A stretch of DNA of 64,000 bases from Sequoia sempervirens (taxonomy: Eukaryota; Streptophyta; Pinopsida; Cupressales; Cupressaceae). The DNA lies in contig VDFB02139063.1 of the NCBI GenBank assembly GCA_007258455.2, positions 248,001-312,000 of the forward strand, written 5' to 3'. Every line of letters starts with the position of its first letter. The first letter of the stretch is position 1. Below are positions 1 through 12,882 of this stretch, one piece after another. The position numbers were made by a program, and so were the translations under genes. The notes beneath the pieces are model-generated. The model was not told the DNA's origin. It did no database searches and saw only the letters and a program-made list of their open reading frames with translations.

Positions 1-1385
1 AAGCCCTCCCATTAACTGCAATCCAAGCAAAAGCACCAGCTTTAGGAAGACAAGAATCATCCTAGAATAGAACATGTGGAAGATCTGATTTATTTAATGA
101 GGTCAAAAGAGAATTGTAACCTTCTTTGACTGAATATTCCCCTAATTTTGATTTAGTCCAAATTAAGACATCATCCTTAGGTGTGAAGATTATGCACCTC
201 TTATCCATCTCCTTTTTATAAGCTTCTTTAATAGATGGAGAGATATTTAAATTATCTATAGATTTCCAGATAATTCTTGGAATGGAGTCAATATATTCAA
301 TATTAAAATAATCAACAACAAGGGGACCCCATAGATTTTTTAGGCATTCCTTTAAATTCCCCCATTCTATGAAAGATGAAAGAACATGATATCCATTCCA
401 CATGTCCTCCCAGAATTTATCTTTTTTACCATTATGAATCATCCATGAGAGGTGGGGAAGGATGACAGACCTACATGAAGATAAGAAGTTCCGGATTGTC
501 AATCCTTTTGGTAACAAGGATTCCCTAAAAATAATTCTCGTGGGAATGAATAGAGATATTTTGAATACAATAGTTTCCCCCATCTTGATTGTGGGTTTTG
601 ATATAGTTTCTAGGTAAGCTTTGCACCTAAAGTTGTATTTTGCAGTTTGAGATTTCTTATACCAGTTCCACCAAGATCTTTTGGTAAACAAACCTTGTCC
701 CATACTATGAGTGGTATTTTTTCTTTACCCCCAACATTATCATTCCATAGAAAGGAGTGTAGGATGGATTTTAGCATATTTAGGGTGTAGCAAGGGGCCT
801 CTAAAATGTACATCACGTAAATAGGGATTGCATTTAGGACAGACTTTACCATTTGGATTTTCCCAGCAAAAGTAAGCCATTTGTGCTTCCAAAGGGATAT
901 TCTGTCCAAAATTAATTTGCTAATTCTCTCCCAAAATGCATGAAGGTTATTTCCAGAAAAGAATGGTATGCCAAGATAAGAGCAAGGCAAGGAGCTGATA
1001 GAGAACCCCCAGAATTTTATTAGCCTGTTTTGAATGAAATCTAGGAACATTAAACATAATGTTTTTTGATTTTGAGGGGTTAATTTTTTGACTTGAGGCT
1101 AGTGAATAAACTGTAATTATATTTTTGATTGCCTTAGCTTCAGGTATTGAAGCATGACCAAATAATAAGGTATCATCTGCAAAGAGTTTGTGAGTTTGAG
1201 CTTCCTGCATATTTGGAATTAGGACGCCTTTCCACTCCCCTAAAACATTTTCCCTTCTTATTGATCTACTTAAGCCTTCAATCATAAGTATGAAGAGGAA
1301 AGGAGAAAGTGGGTCACCCTGTCTGATACCTCTGGATGAAGGGAATAAACCACAAGACGAGTTTTTAAGTAAAACTCACTATAAA
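1..1385 (-). pseudogene. LINE ORF2 fragment: reverse transcriptase to zf-RVT
   Basis: Reading the minus strand from 1345 downward, the frame gives RGIRQGDPLSPFLFI followed by the catalytic box FADDT (about 1180), the plant LINE form of the RT YADD box. Then come SYLGIPFF and the WLTFAGKIQMVKSVL segment (610-1050), the tryptophan-rich region at 62-703, and a zf-RVT start (KAGAFAWIAV) at the window edge. At least two frameshifts, near 1345 and near 620-700, and an in-frame stop near 61 break it. The enzyme would copy LINE RNA at a nicked target. This copy cannot make it. Confidence 0.85.
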
Positions 1386-1390
1386 AATTA

Positions 1391-1675
1391 AGATCAAGGG
1401 GTAACCCTGGAAAATCTGGGGTTGGAATAGTTATAATGGATTCTGATGCTAACATTGTTAGAGCAGCTTGTAAAATGTTGCCGGTGGGAACAAACAATAT
1501 GGCTGAAATTGAAGCCCTTAGCATGGGTCTCGATCTTGCAAGATCTCTTCAAATCAAATCATTAATAATTGAAGGTGACTCCATGGTTATTTTTCATGTT
1601 GTTGCACAACAAAAAACTCATGCTTGGCAACTCCAATATTTACTAGATAAGGTGATATCTCAATTAAAATGGTGA
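1391..1675 (+). pseudogene. LINE RNase H domain fragment
   Basis: The plus frame reads GNPGKSGVGIVIMDSD, then NNMAEIEALSMGLDLA, then IIEGDS. This is the pattern of the RVT_3 RNase H found at the C-terminus of many plant L1 ORF2 proteins, including the acidic E in AEIEA and the D in EGDS. Upstream the expected acidic start of the domain is frameshifted, and the frame stops at 1673-1675. Its orientation is opposite to the RT fragment immediately to its left. Confidence 0.8.
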
Positions 1676-1739
1676 TATCTCTATATTATATATTCATTAT
1701 AGTTTAAATAAAAATTAATTTAGCATTGAAAAGAAAGAG

Positions 1740-2335
1740 GTGGAACGAAGAGATTACGGTCGCAACAAAGATACTCAGCACCATGTTGGCAAGAACAGAA
1801 ATGTTGAAATCGAGGTGGAGAAAATGAAAAATACCATCAAAATTATTGCTGAGCAAAACAATCATATGGCCAGACACAACGCCATCATCATCAATGCCAT
1901 GACCGAGAAATTGGACAAAGCCCAACAGGGGTCTCTGGTGGTTGATTTGGAGGAAACCAATGAAAGAAACCAGGAGGAGGATGTTGGCATTTCTAAGAGA
2001 ACTAGGGCCAATTTGAAGAGGAAGGCTCCCCCCACTCCACAAATGATTCAAACTTTTAAGAAGGGTGTTCATGATATGCAGATCGAGGAGGAGACAGAGT
2101 TTGTCCTGAAGACTGGGTTAATCGGCTTTTTTATTGTCTCACTCCGGTTTTTTAGCTTTGACCTTTTCTGGTCTTTTGTGGATGGTTGCTGCTTGTTTTG
2201 GTTTTTACCTTTTGTGCAGCTGGTTGTTTTTGTTGGACTTTTCTTTCCTATCTTTTTTGTTGTAAACTTTAGGTTTCGGGTCCCTGTAAAACCCATTTTA
2301 CCCTTTATCAAAAACATATATTATATATTTAATAT
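1740..2335 (+). pseudogene. LINE 3' region with degraded coding sequence
   Basis: An open frame from 1740 encodes a charged, probably coiled-coil stretch (about residues 20-110, rich in E, K, N, Q) with a basic patch KRTRANLKRKAPPTP. After about residue 125 it turns into hydrophobic, aromatic-rich translation typical of 3' UTR read-through. The stretch ends in ccctttatcaaaaacata, which I take as the LINE 3' terminus. I do not recognise the charged segment. It may be a C-terminal extension of ORF2 or a separate fragment. Confidence 0.45.
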
Positions 2336-2439
2336 ACGTTTTAAACTATTTTAACAAAAGGAACAAGTTAAGAATGCCCACTTCTACCACCTAAGTAGTC
2401 TAAGCTTAACCCGTTCCTTTGGCCAACCAATTTCCATTC

Positions 2440-2770
2440 CCCTTAACACTCTTCATTGAACATCATATATCATTTAAATAATTATTAAATAATATTTAAA
2501 ATATATTAAATATAATTTAAATAATATATTATATAGTAATGACACTTATTAAATATATAATATATAATATTAATGATAATATATTTAACGCTATATAATA
2601 ATAATTAATAATTAATAATTCTTATTAATACTCAATATATTTATATATAATTATATAAATATATTAATAATTAATATTATTTAAATTATGCATTTAATAT
2701 ACTATTTAAATAATATTAAATATATTTCAAATCATATTATACATATATATTTGGAAAGAGGGGTAAAAAT
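2440..2770. repeat. AT-rich low-complexity tract (left of L1)
   Basis: This is nearly pure A/T made of ttaaatatata / taataatta words. No coding frame is seen. A very similar tract lies at 16790-17105, so the two look like the split halves of one AT-rich target into which the L1 at 2770-16780 inserted. Confidence 0.6.
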
Positions 2771-2952
2771 ATATTAAATCAAGAGGAAATCATTATAAAT
2801 CACACCAAAAACCAACATACATATCCCTAGAGAAGAATCCAACCCCTAGGAAACCAAACTAATGAGTCCCTGCATCCAAACATGTCCTCCTTAATCATCT
2901 AACCAAGACTTTGGGAATGATCCTAGAATAAGTGCTCCTAGTTTTTCACCCG

Positions 2953-5900
2953 CTAATTCCCTATATTCTCAGAGGCCCATTTAGCCAAGAAATTTGCCAC
3001 ATTATTCCACTCTCGTGGGATATGAACATAGGAGACAAAATTAAGCATGATACTCAATGAAAGGATCTGATGAGGCACCGAAGCTAGTTTCCAATTAGCA
3101 CCATCAAACCTTTGCTCATTCAACATGTTAATCAAAATCTAAGAATCAAACTCACAAATAATCTTGTGCCAAACCATAGCACAAGCTTTTTCAAGGGTAA
3201 TAAGAATAACTAAACCTTCCATAAGATTATTGGTTTGCTTCCCCTTATATATGAAGAAGAGAAAAATGGCATTCCTAGTATTATCTCTCCTAAGTACACC
3301 AATCCCAACACGCCCAAGATTTCCCCTAGAAGAGCTATCAATATTAACCTTAACAACACCTACTGATGGTAAAGACCATCTACCATCCCTCTGGGTTTTA
3401 TTTCTAGAATGGCATCTCCTCAACACCCTAGATGACTTTGGATCATTGCCATGTAGTCCCAACCTCTTTTCCACCTCCTCCTTCCCACACTCCAAGGGGA
3501 AAAATACTTTACTTCACATCTAGCATTCACTGTCTCTTCAACCATACCAATAATTCTCTATCAAAGTTCCTGGACCATCAACTTCCTTCCTAAAAAATCC
3601 TATGATTCCTTTCTAACCATAGTTGGAAAGGATAAATGAGGGTCAAATACTCCATGCCACCTAAATAAAGAAAGCCTTAGTTGGAGGCCTCCCCAAAATT
3701 CTCCAAAATCATTCAAAGAAGAAGCATGCACATAAGGCCGCTTCCAAATTCCTGACGAAAAATGCCAGATGTCTCTAGATAACGGGCACTAAAAAAATAA
3801 ATGAGAAGATCATTATTCACTATTGCCACATAGGACATAAATTGATGACACCTGAAAACCCCTCTTCCAAAGGTTATCCAAAGTAAGGCACCTATTCCAA
3901 GAAATAAGCCACAAGAAAAATTTGCATTTGGATGAAGAAAATTTGTTCCACATTCTTCCACTACATGACTACCATCCCCTCATATTTCTTAAAGTTCAAC
4001 ACTTGATAACCATAAGCCATCAAATACACCCCCCTCGAGTTAGGACTCTGGGCTAGGGTGTCATTCCCCCTTAGAGAACTACATGCTCTGTCAAATAGAA
4101 TCCTCCTTAACTCTTCTTGATCTTCAGTGAAACCCCTAACTAGCCACTTAGACAGGTCCTTACATCTAGCCACCTCCACTTGCCCCAAATTATAGTAAAC
4201 ATTGAAATTCTCAAGATGAGACCACCCAACTTCCATAAAAAAATGGCACAATCCCTACAAATGAGGATACAAAGACATGATTGGAGGTACTCATCCCAAA
4301 AACAATACTAAAAAAGAGCTTCGAGAAATTTTTACAAATCCAAAACAAACCCTTCTAAATCAAATTGGCCCCCTTCTTGAGAGTTTCCCAAATCACAGAG
4401 CCTTTACCCGATGGGAAAACCCTAGGAACATCTTCCTTCACAACCCCCTCAAATACTTAAAGGAGAGGATCCTAACCCAGACTTGATCCTGATTATTGCA
4501 CCATCATTAATATAACTTAGCTTCCAATGCCTGACTAGTGATTCTAGCTTGTCTCAACCCATGACCCTCTTCTTGCTTTGATCTATAAAAAATATCCCAC
4601 TTAACTAGAATCCACTTCTAAGAAGCTAGATTACCAACCTATAAGAATTTCCTCGTGAGAGCATCCAACTCCTTAATGAAACTTATAGAAGCAACCTAAA
4701 TCCAACTCCTTAATGAAGCAACTTGGACCAAAGATTTCAAAAGTAAAACTATCCCAGCAAAGGAAAGCCATTTATGGGTTCAATGACTAACATATGCACA
4801 AACTTAAATCCAACATATTTTTCCAAGTCCCCTTGGGTAGGGAGCCAATAAAAAGATAAATGCCAAGGTAAACTAAATGAAGAGTTCTAATTTGAAACCA
4901 AATAATACAAGCAATCCGATGTTGGATAAGAAGATGAATATTGAAAAAGAAAATAAAGGATTTAACTTCATTGATATGTTGACTTGAGGTTGCCAGATAG
5001 ATATCCAACATTCACCTAAAATTAATAGCTTCTCTAATTTTGGCAAGTCCCATTAGCATGGTGTCATCTATAAATTTCAAATGTGATTACGAAGGTAGGC
5101 CATTAACCCAACTCCACCTTGGATAAAACCTTGATTAACCTAATAATTAATGAATCTCCCCAAGCCCTCAACCAACAATATGAACATATATGATGATAGG
5201 GGATCTTCTTGTTGAAGGCCTCTTGAGGTTCCAAGGAAGGTAGAAGACTCACCATTGGCAAGCACTAAAAATGAGGTAGACGTAACATAACTCATTACCC
5301 AATTAACCTAGTCACCACCAAAACCAAAAGAAAGATGCACTTTATGAAGAAATGACCATTTGACCCTATCATATGCTTTGGAAATATGTAGTTTAACAAA
5401 CATTTCCCTCTCCTTAGAAGCCACCATAGAATGGATAGTCTCAATAATGATGACCATCCAAAATTAGTTTGTCTTATACTAATCCTATTTATTCATAAAA
5501 AACAAGCCTATTAATGCATGACTTAAGCCTTTCTTCTATCAACTAGGAGAGAATATTATAGACCACATTGTAGAGAGCTATGGGTCTGAAAAAATTCAAC
5601 AAGTTATCCCCTTCTCCCTTGGGTATACTATCTAGGAACATATAATTCATAGCCCACAACATATATTTTCTCCTCTATGACTCTTGCATTACCTCTAATA
5701 AGTCAAAGTTTATAACTTACTAAATTTTTTGAAAAATTCAATTGGAAACCCATCACCATGGGATCCCCATTTCTTCATGTGGAAAGCAATTCCTTCCAAC
5801 TTTTCTAGTGTAATAGGTCTAATAAGTCTCTCATTCATTCCCATAGACACTAAGGAAGGTATACATGCCAAAATAAGGTTTTTTTCTTCAATCACACATG

Positions 5901-7150
5901 GAGAACCTTCCATGTATAGAGAAGAAAAATGCTACAAAGAATCCCTAGAGATACCTCTTAAAGAAATTAGATACTCTACATGAGAGGAAACAAGAGAAGA
6001 TATCATATTCTCATACCTTCTAGCCTTGACTGAATTAAAGAAAAATGCCATATTTCTATCACCCTCTTGAAGCCACTCTATCCTAGCTTTCTGTTTCCAA
6101 TAGACCCCCTCCTACAATTCTCATTCCTCAAGATCTTTCAAGGTAATCAATTCCTCCTTAAGGGATCCTATTGTAAGATCAGAGTCTCTAATTTGATGAG
6201 TGATAACATCTAAATGAGTCTGGGTAGCCGACTTAGCAATAATGATATTACCAAAATACCGCCTATTCCATTTTTTAAGTTATTTCTTTACAAATTTTAA
6301 TTGCTTGACAAGGAGTACATCACAGTGCCATAGGATGGTCTTCCATGACTCCATCAATCTATCAGAAAATCCTATAGTTGTGGGTCTTGTAACCACATCA
6401 GCTGGAACTTAAAGGATGGATTCTTAGTTTCCCCCACTAACAAAGTTGAAAGTTTGATAGGCCAGTGATTAGATCCCCTCCACTCCATTATCTTAGAGTC
6501 GGTAGCCCAATTACTACCTATCCAAAAGTAAGATATTAGAAACCTATCTAATCTCTCTAAGATAGAGTATTTTTCACATCTCCTAATACTCCAAGTATGC
6601 ACAAGCCATTACTAGGTTTAGTGTCCACCAAATTTAAGAAGGAAACATTATTTTTGAGTATAGTGGAAGAAGGATCTAGTCTCTCCACTCCTCCCATTTT
6701 TTCTTCTAGGTTGATAATATCATTAAATTCTCTAGTCAAAATCCAAGGGTGAAAAGGAACTAAATCCCAAATATACCTAATGTGAGACCATAGATGAGTT
6801 TTTCCTAGAATATCAGTTGGAGCATATACATTGGGAAGAATAAAAATATCTCAAGAGTCCAAACTAGAGGCAACCACAGAGATAAAAAAATCTTCTAGAG
6901 ATCCACCAAAGAGGAGAAGTCTTCAATGGGTTACATAAGCAAGCTACCCCCTCGCATTACCTTGAGCACAAATACACTGGCACTATCTTCTCCACCACAA
7001 TTTAGTGGCCATGCTAAACATACTTTCCATTGATATCTTAGTCTCCTAAATGTAGATAATATCTACCGAATGAGCTCTAACCAAATCTTGAACAAATTTT
7101 TGTCTAGGGCCATTGTTCAATCCCTTTACATTACAAGAAAGGACAATCAT
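2953..7150 (-). pseudogene. L1 ORF2: APE endonuclease, RT, zf-RVT, RNase H (decayed)
   Basis: The start is taken at 7150, where MIVLSCNVKGLNN matches the N-terminus of plant LINE AP-like endonucleases. The rest of the endonuclease runs to about 6372 and includes ILERLDRFLIS and HWPIKLS, normally SDHWPI. RT begins near 5913 (GDGFPIEFF), continues with GLQQEDPLSSYMFIL (about 5215-5175) and a catalytic box FIDDT near 5070, where the second residue is usually A, and goes on to about 4787. The zinc-binding C-terminal region lies at 3713-4251. RNase H is at 2953-3495 (NIDSSSRGNLGRVGIG, then HIPREWNNVANFLAKWAS). Many frameshifts and stops make it non-functional. Confidence 0.8.
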
Positions 7151-7331
7151 CTCTGAGAGTTGGAAAAGTGGGAGTCAATGGTTTTGATCGACCTTAACTC
7201 CACCAATGTTTCTCCCATTGGTTTGATTTTATCTAGATCTTTCTTCCTCCCCACCTTAAGAGCTTTCTCTAGGGCTCCCTTCTTGAGGTTATTTTATTGT
7301 AGACCTAAAGTGGGTGGAGCTCTACATCCTT

Positions 7332-7401
7332 TGTTATGCCCCTACCCCTATAGTGTGTATAGTTTTATGAGTAGTTGACTTGTGGCTACCTTAACTCTTA
7401 A
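7332..7401 (+). repeat. 5' LTR of small LTR element, first piece
   Basis: The first 70 bases of the LTR match 14897-14966 with a few substitutions. The LTR then breaks at the gypsy insertion. The last five bases, cttaa, are the gypsy target duplication. Confidence 0.85.
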
Positions 7402-8231
7402 TGATGTAGGAGCATCTAGTGGTGTAGGGAAATCTTGCATCACCCAAAAAAATATTTTTATTTATTTTTCTTTAGTTGTTTTGAGTCCCATGATGACACT
7501 TAAGGGGTGTAAGACAAGAAGAAGTTAGAAAAGGTGAAAAATGGTCACTTACTATTTTTAGTAATTTGACCTAATGGGCTCGTATGGACCTAGATATTTA
7601 CCCCAAGGAGCGGAACTAAAAAAAATCCATCAACAGAAGAATCGTCTCAATACCATGTATGGTTTGAGAGATATTAAAGTTTCCGTCTCAAAAAATTTCT
7701 CCAATGCAACTTCAAATTCAAATTTGAAAACCTTAGAAGCACTAAAACAACTCGAAAAGTGGATGAAATGATCTCTGATGGTTTTGGCATTGTAGATCTC
7801 TTCAAAAGCTTTCCAACGATATATTATACTAGCAACTCAGACACCCAGATCAAAAGTTATGGCCCCAAGAAGCTGCCCCACTAAAAAGTGAATTTCATTA
7901 AAATATCTTCCTAGGCAAGAAATCAAACGTCAAGAATTTTGGTGCCAAAATAAAAGGTAAAGTTATAATTTCTAGAGCATTCTAGGGTAGTTATTTGGGT
8001 AAATAAAAGAGTTAAGTGGGGGTTGTAGAAGGTGGCTCCAAATAACAATTTTTTTTCAGAGTTGATTTTGTTGTAATGAATCAAGCCAATGAGGTTGTAG
8101 CATTGTAATTTTTGAATATGTAATTTCATTTTCTAAAATAATTGAAAGTGATTTATTTTCTATCTCACATCTTCTGTGTGGGTATCTATTGTTGTGTTTT
8201 GTGCGGGTTTTAGGCGTTGTAGCCCTCATCA
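7402..8231 (+). repeat. Gypsy 5' LTR
   Basis: 830 bases, tgatgtaggagc to gtagccctcatca. It matches 12883-13728 over its whole length. Confidence 0.9.
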
Positions 8232-8233
8232 AG

Positions 8234-8244
8234 TGGTATCAGAG
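8234..8244 (+). other. Gypsy primer binding site
   Basis: tggtatcagag, two bases after the LTR, is complementary to the 3' end of initiator Met tRNA. Confidence 0.8.
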
Positions 8245-8439
8245 TGGGTTTTCCTGAGTGTGTAAATAGATTGTTGAACGTGAGGTAGTTTGCACCTGGA
8301 CTTGTGGTTGTGGGTTTCTATGAAAAGTGATTAGAATACCTCGGTGAAGAAACTGTGATGGTGGAAGAAATGTTATTGTACTAGAAGAGGGTTGTAGAGC
8401 CATGTAGAGACAAGTTCAAGCACTATAAGAGTAGCTACA

Positions 8440-9400
8440 TCGAGGGTTTGAGCTAAGAAGAGGAGATGAAAGTGAAGATGAAGCTAAAAATGAGGAACAG
8501 TTCGAAGAACAAGATGCAGTAGATCCAAAGCAAGCCAAATTATTTAAGACCATCTCTAAGATTGGGAAAATGACAAAGATCGATGTTTCTATTTTCTGGA
8601 AATGTTAACCCAGGAGAGTTGATTGATTGGATCAATGATATGGAGTACTTTGAGTATGAGGAAGTGGGAGATCTTGAGAGGGTCAAATTTGCAAAGACTA
8701 AGCTAAAAGTTCATGTGAATATTTGGTGGAAATAGGTACAACTAGAAATAAATCAAAAAGGAAAAGAGAAACTAACCAGATGGGACTAGATGGTGGAAAA
8801 ATTAAAAAGATAGTTCATTCTTGTGGACTATGAACTAGATTTGTTGAAGAAGATGCGAGGGTTGAAACAAGCAAGAAAATTTGTCAAGGAGTATACAGAA
8901 GAATTATACCTTGTCCTGATTAGAACAAGCCATTATGAGGCCAACAAGGAAAAAGTTGCTCATTACATAAATGGGTTGAAGCCAAGTATTCAAGAAGAGT
9001 TGAGTCTAGTAAGAGTGTCTACCATTGAAGATGCATATCAGTTTGCTTTGAAGGTAGACAAAAAGTTTTTTAGAAGGTTTGAAAGAAAGCAAAGAGGTGG
9101 GGGTCATGGTGGAAAAACTAGTGGATGGTCATATGGAGGTTAGAATGAAGATCAAAAGAAGGGCGAAGGATCTAGTAACAACTAGAACTGTAAAGGAGTT
9201 AATACCTATCATCCTCGTGATCAAATTAATGGAGACTAAAAAGGAAGAGGAAGATTTGGAGGAGGACCAGGAAAATGGAGCTTCTATGGAACCTGTTTCC
9301 AGTGTGGAGAAGAAGGGCATAGAGCATATGAGTGTCCTCAACATCAAGGAAGGATCAATAGAAGACCTAAGGGTAATGCACGAGTTGCACATGTAGATGA
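8440..9400 (+). pseudogene. Gypsy gag (capsid, nucleocapsid)
   Basis: The frame contains a retrotransposon capsid pattern: SGNVNPGELIDWINDMEYF near 8600, and from 8823 LKKMRGLKQARKFVKEYTEE and HYINGLKPSIQEEL. A G/R-rich linker follows, then an intact CCHC zinc knuckle, CFQCGEEGHRAYEC, at 9294-9335. Gag packages the element RNA in cytoplasmic particles. TAG or TAA stops (for example 9141-9143 and 9183-9185) and at least one frameshift before the knuckle disable it. Confidence 0.85.
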
Positions 9401-9464
9401 AGATGACGAGTCTTCACATTCTGAGGATGCAAAAAGAGGAGAGGTTATTGTTACTAGAAGAGCC

Positions 9465-12430
9465 TTGTTGAATGAGGAGAAAGAACCAACTCACATGAAG
9501 AATTTGTTTCACACCAGATGTAAGTGTGAAGGTAAAGTTTGCAATGTTATTATTGATGGAGGTAGTACTGATAACCTTGTTTCAGAAGAGATGGTTAGTA
9601 AGTTGCGATTGGAGAGAAGAAGGCATCTGAATCCATACCAAATTGCTTGTTTGTAGAAGGACCATAAAGTTTTGGTAAATGAATAATGTCTGGTAAAGTT
9701 CAAGATTGGAAATTACCATGACGAGGTATTGTGTGCTATTATGCCTATGGATATTTTTCATATGTTGTTAGGCAGATTGTGGAAGTTTGATCAGTGAGCA
9801 GTACATGATGGACATGCCAACACCTATTATTTGAAAAAGGATGGAGTTTTTCATAAGTTGAAGCCCTTGAAAGAGAAAGATGAAAAGGTATGTAGTAATT
9901 CCAAAATCTGTTTGGTTGACAAAAGAAAATTTTAGATGGTATGAAGCATGAACATATGTGTTATGCTTTGATTCCTAGAATTGATAGAGAAGATGATAAA
10001 GAGATACCCATATATGATCACATCTATTGGACAAGTTTCAAGATATTGTATCTGATAATGTACCCAAGGGTTTGCTTCTAGTAAGAAAGATTAGTCATCA
10101 GATGGAACTAATTCTTGGAGCCAATTTTCCAAATAAGGCAGCTCATCGTGTGACTCCAATGGAGAGTGAAGAGTTGAATAGATAAGTGCAAGAGTTGTTG
10201 TGGGAGGGATTGATCAGAGAGAGTTTGATTCCATGTGTAGTACCTATAGTATTAGAACCAAAGAATGATGGGGAATGACAAATGTGTATAGATTCTAGAG
10301 CCATCAACAAGATCACCATCAAGTATAGATTTCCCTTGCTGAGAATGGATGACATTATGGATTGTTTGAGTGGAGTTGAGTACTTCACGAAGATATATTT
10401 GAAGAGTGGATATCACCAGATATGGATTAGAGAAGGAGATGAATGGAAGACATGATTCAAAAACAAGGAGGGCTTGTATGAGTGGTTAGTCATGCCTTTT
10501 GGGCTAACCAATGCACCAGACACATTTATGTGGTTTATGAATGAGGTAGTGAAAGAATTTTTAGGAAAAACTATTATTATTTATTTGGATGATATTTTTT
10601 ATTTTCAGTCAGACATTGGAGGAGCACTTGATGCATATCCAAAGAGTTTTTGAGAAGCTAAGGGAGGAGAAGTTGTTGATTAATTTAAAGAAATGTAGTT
10701 TTGTAAAGGGAGAGTTAGTGTATTTGGGAATTTTTTTTGTCTCAGTAGAGGGTCTTAAAATAGATCCAGATAAGGTGAGAGCTATCATTGAATGGACTAC
10801 CTTGAGGAGTGTTATAGAGGTAAGGTCATTTCATGGTCTAGTAAGTTTTTATAGAAAGTTTATTAAGAATTTAAGTAGCATTTGTGCACCTCCAACTAAA
10901 GCAATGAGAGGGGATAGAAAGGATTTTAAATGGACTATAGGAGCAACAAAGAGTTTTGATATGTTGAAGAAGAAAGTCATAGAGCAACCTATTTTGACAC
11001 TTCCACGTTTCAATAAGGTCTTTTAGGTAGATTATGATGCTAGTGGCACTGCCATAGGAGCTGTCTTGAGTCAAGAAGGTAAGTCTGTTGCCTATTTCAG
11101 TGAGAAGTTGAATGATGCTAAGAAGAAATATTTTTTCTATGATTAGGAGTTTTATGCTATAGTTCAGGCTTTGAAGAAATGGAGACACTATTTGTTTCCA
11201 AAAGAATTTATTTTATATAAGTTGATCACCAGGCTTTGCAGGATCTCAATAGTTAAGGAAAGTTAAATCAAATGCATTAAAATGGGTTGAGCTTTTGTAG
11301 AGTTATACTTTTATTTTGAAGCATAGGAGTGGAAGGTCAAATAGAGTTATAGATGTCTTAAGTAGAAGGAAAAATTTGTTGATAGAGATGAATATAGAGG
11401 TTGTTGGGTTCAATGAACTCAAGAGTTTGTATCCTGAAGATCTAGACTTTGCAAAAGCTTGGAAGGCTTGTTTGGAACCTATTACATGGATAGGACAAGA
11501 TGGTTGGATTTCTTAATCCAAGATGGCATGTTGTTTAGAGGAAGAAAATTGTGCATTCCAAGGAGTTCTATGAGAGACAATCTAATCAAGGAGAAGCATA
11601 GTGGGGGATTGGCTGGACATTTTGGTTGAGATAAGACCATTTCTCTTGTTACTGAGAATTATTACTGGCCATAGTTACAAGATGTGAAGAAGTTTGTATA
11701 AATTTCTAGAGTATTTCAGATGGAAAAGGGAAAAATTTAGAATACTATATTGTATTAGCCATTACCTGTACTTGAGAGGCCATGGGAGGATATTAGCATG
11801 GATTTTGTTCTTGGCTTGCCAAGGACACAAAGAGGGCATGATTCCTTATTTGTGGTGGTGGATAGATTTTCAAAGATGACACATTTCATTATGTGTCATA
11901 AGACCAGTGATGTTGTTCATATTGTGGAGTTGTTTTTTAGAGAGGTGGTGAGACTACATGGTTTACTGAAGAGTATAGTTTCAGACATATACCAAATTTG
12001 TTGGTTATTTCTGGAGGAAATTATGGAAGAATTTGAAGATAGATTTGAAGTTTAGTTCTACGCACCATCCATAGATTGATGGAAAAATGGAGGTGGTGAA
12101 TAGGAGTTTGGGTAACCTGATAAGATGTTTAGTAGGAGATAAGCCCAAGGGATGGGATTTGATTAAACCACTAGTAGAATTTTCTTACAACAATTTTGTC
12201 AACAAGAGTACTGGTAAATCCCCATTCTAGATTGTATATGGGAGTAGTCTGAGAAATGTTTCTAAGTTGAGGAATATGGAAAAAGGAGAAAAGAGTAGTG
12301 TTGAGGCTGAAGATTTTGTAGAGCACCTAAAGAACTTGCATGAAGAGGTAATAAATCACATCAATAAGATGAATTCTCAGTACAAAGATAAGGCTGATCA
12401 AAAGAGAAGATTTAAGGAATTTTAGGTTGG
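9465..12430 (+). pseudogene. Gypsy pol: protease, RT, RNase H, integrase
   Basis: The protease reads NVIIDGGSTDNLVS (9540-9590), with DGG where many plant gypsy proteases have DSG. RT runs from about 10190 and includes the intact catalytic box YLDD at 10582-10593 and the MPFGLTNAP block just upstream. A frameshift follows YLDDI, and the frame resumes with [13 protein letters not shown]. RNase H is near 10930-11200. Integrase shows a decayed zinc motif near 11620 and the first catalytic D in [10 protein letters not shown] near 11800. Stops at 11144, 11672, 12072 and 12228 (all TAG) and at 10276 and 10453 (TGA) abolish function. Confidence 0.85.
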
Positions 12431-12440
12431 TGATGATGTC

Positions 12441-12852
12441 ATGGTTCACCTGAGGAAAGAAAGGTTCCCCATGGGAACATATAACAAGTTAAAAATGAAG
12501 AAATTTGGACCGTGCAAGATCTTGAAGAAGTATGATTCAAGAAATGCTTATGAGGTAGAGTTTCCTAGTGGAATAAAAATTTCTCTTGTGTTCAACATTG
12601 CTAATTTGACAAAGTATCATGAAGGTGATATAGAGGATGGATCGATAAAAGAATAGTGGAAAATTCTAGAACCTACTTTAGAGAAGGAAAAGATAGAAGA
12701 AATCTTGGATAGCCATGTGGGTAGAAGTACAAGAAACATGCAATATGAAGAATATCTAGCTAAATGGAAAGGAAGGCTTGTTGAAGATTCATCATGGTTA
12801 TCTAAGGCCGAGGTTAATTGTCTTGGTTTCCCTCTAAATTCTAACAAGTGAT
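12441..12852 (+). pseudogene. Gypsy integrase C-terminus and chromodomain
   Basis: The integrase tail reads [25 protein letters not shown]. After a TAG at 12654-12656 the frame continues as KIEEILDSHVGRSTRNMQYEEYLAKWKG...EDSSWL, the chromodomain fold signature (E-I-L-D, YLVKWKG-like, SSW). In this group the chromodomain directs insertion into heterochromatin. Stop near 12850, then about 30 bases to the 3' LTR. Confidence 0.8.
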
Positions 12853-12882
12853 AGGGTCACTTTTCAAATTATCCTGGGTGTC

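Larger units (their letters stand above)
1..2335. mobile_element. 5'-inverted (twin-primed) L1-type LINE, truncated by window edge
   Basis: Positions 1-1385 encode, on the minus strand, LINE reverse transcriptase running into the zinc-binding C-terminal region. Positions 1391-2335 encode, on the plus strand, the LINE RNase H and a 3' region ending in a terminus-like ccctttatcaaaaacata. The inverted part runs outward from mid-RT at the junction to the zf-RVT domain at position 1. The sense part resumes at RNase H, the next domain in such elements. This is the geometry of twin-primed L1 insertions. Two independent fragments landing head to head is the alternative. Confidence 0.6.
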
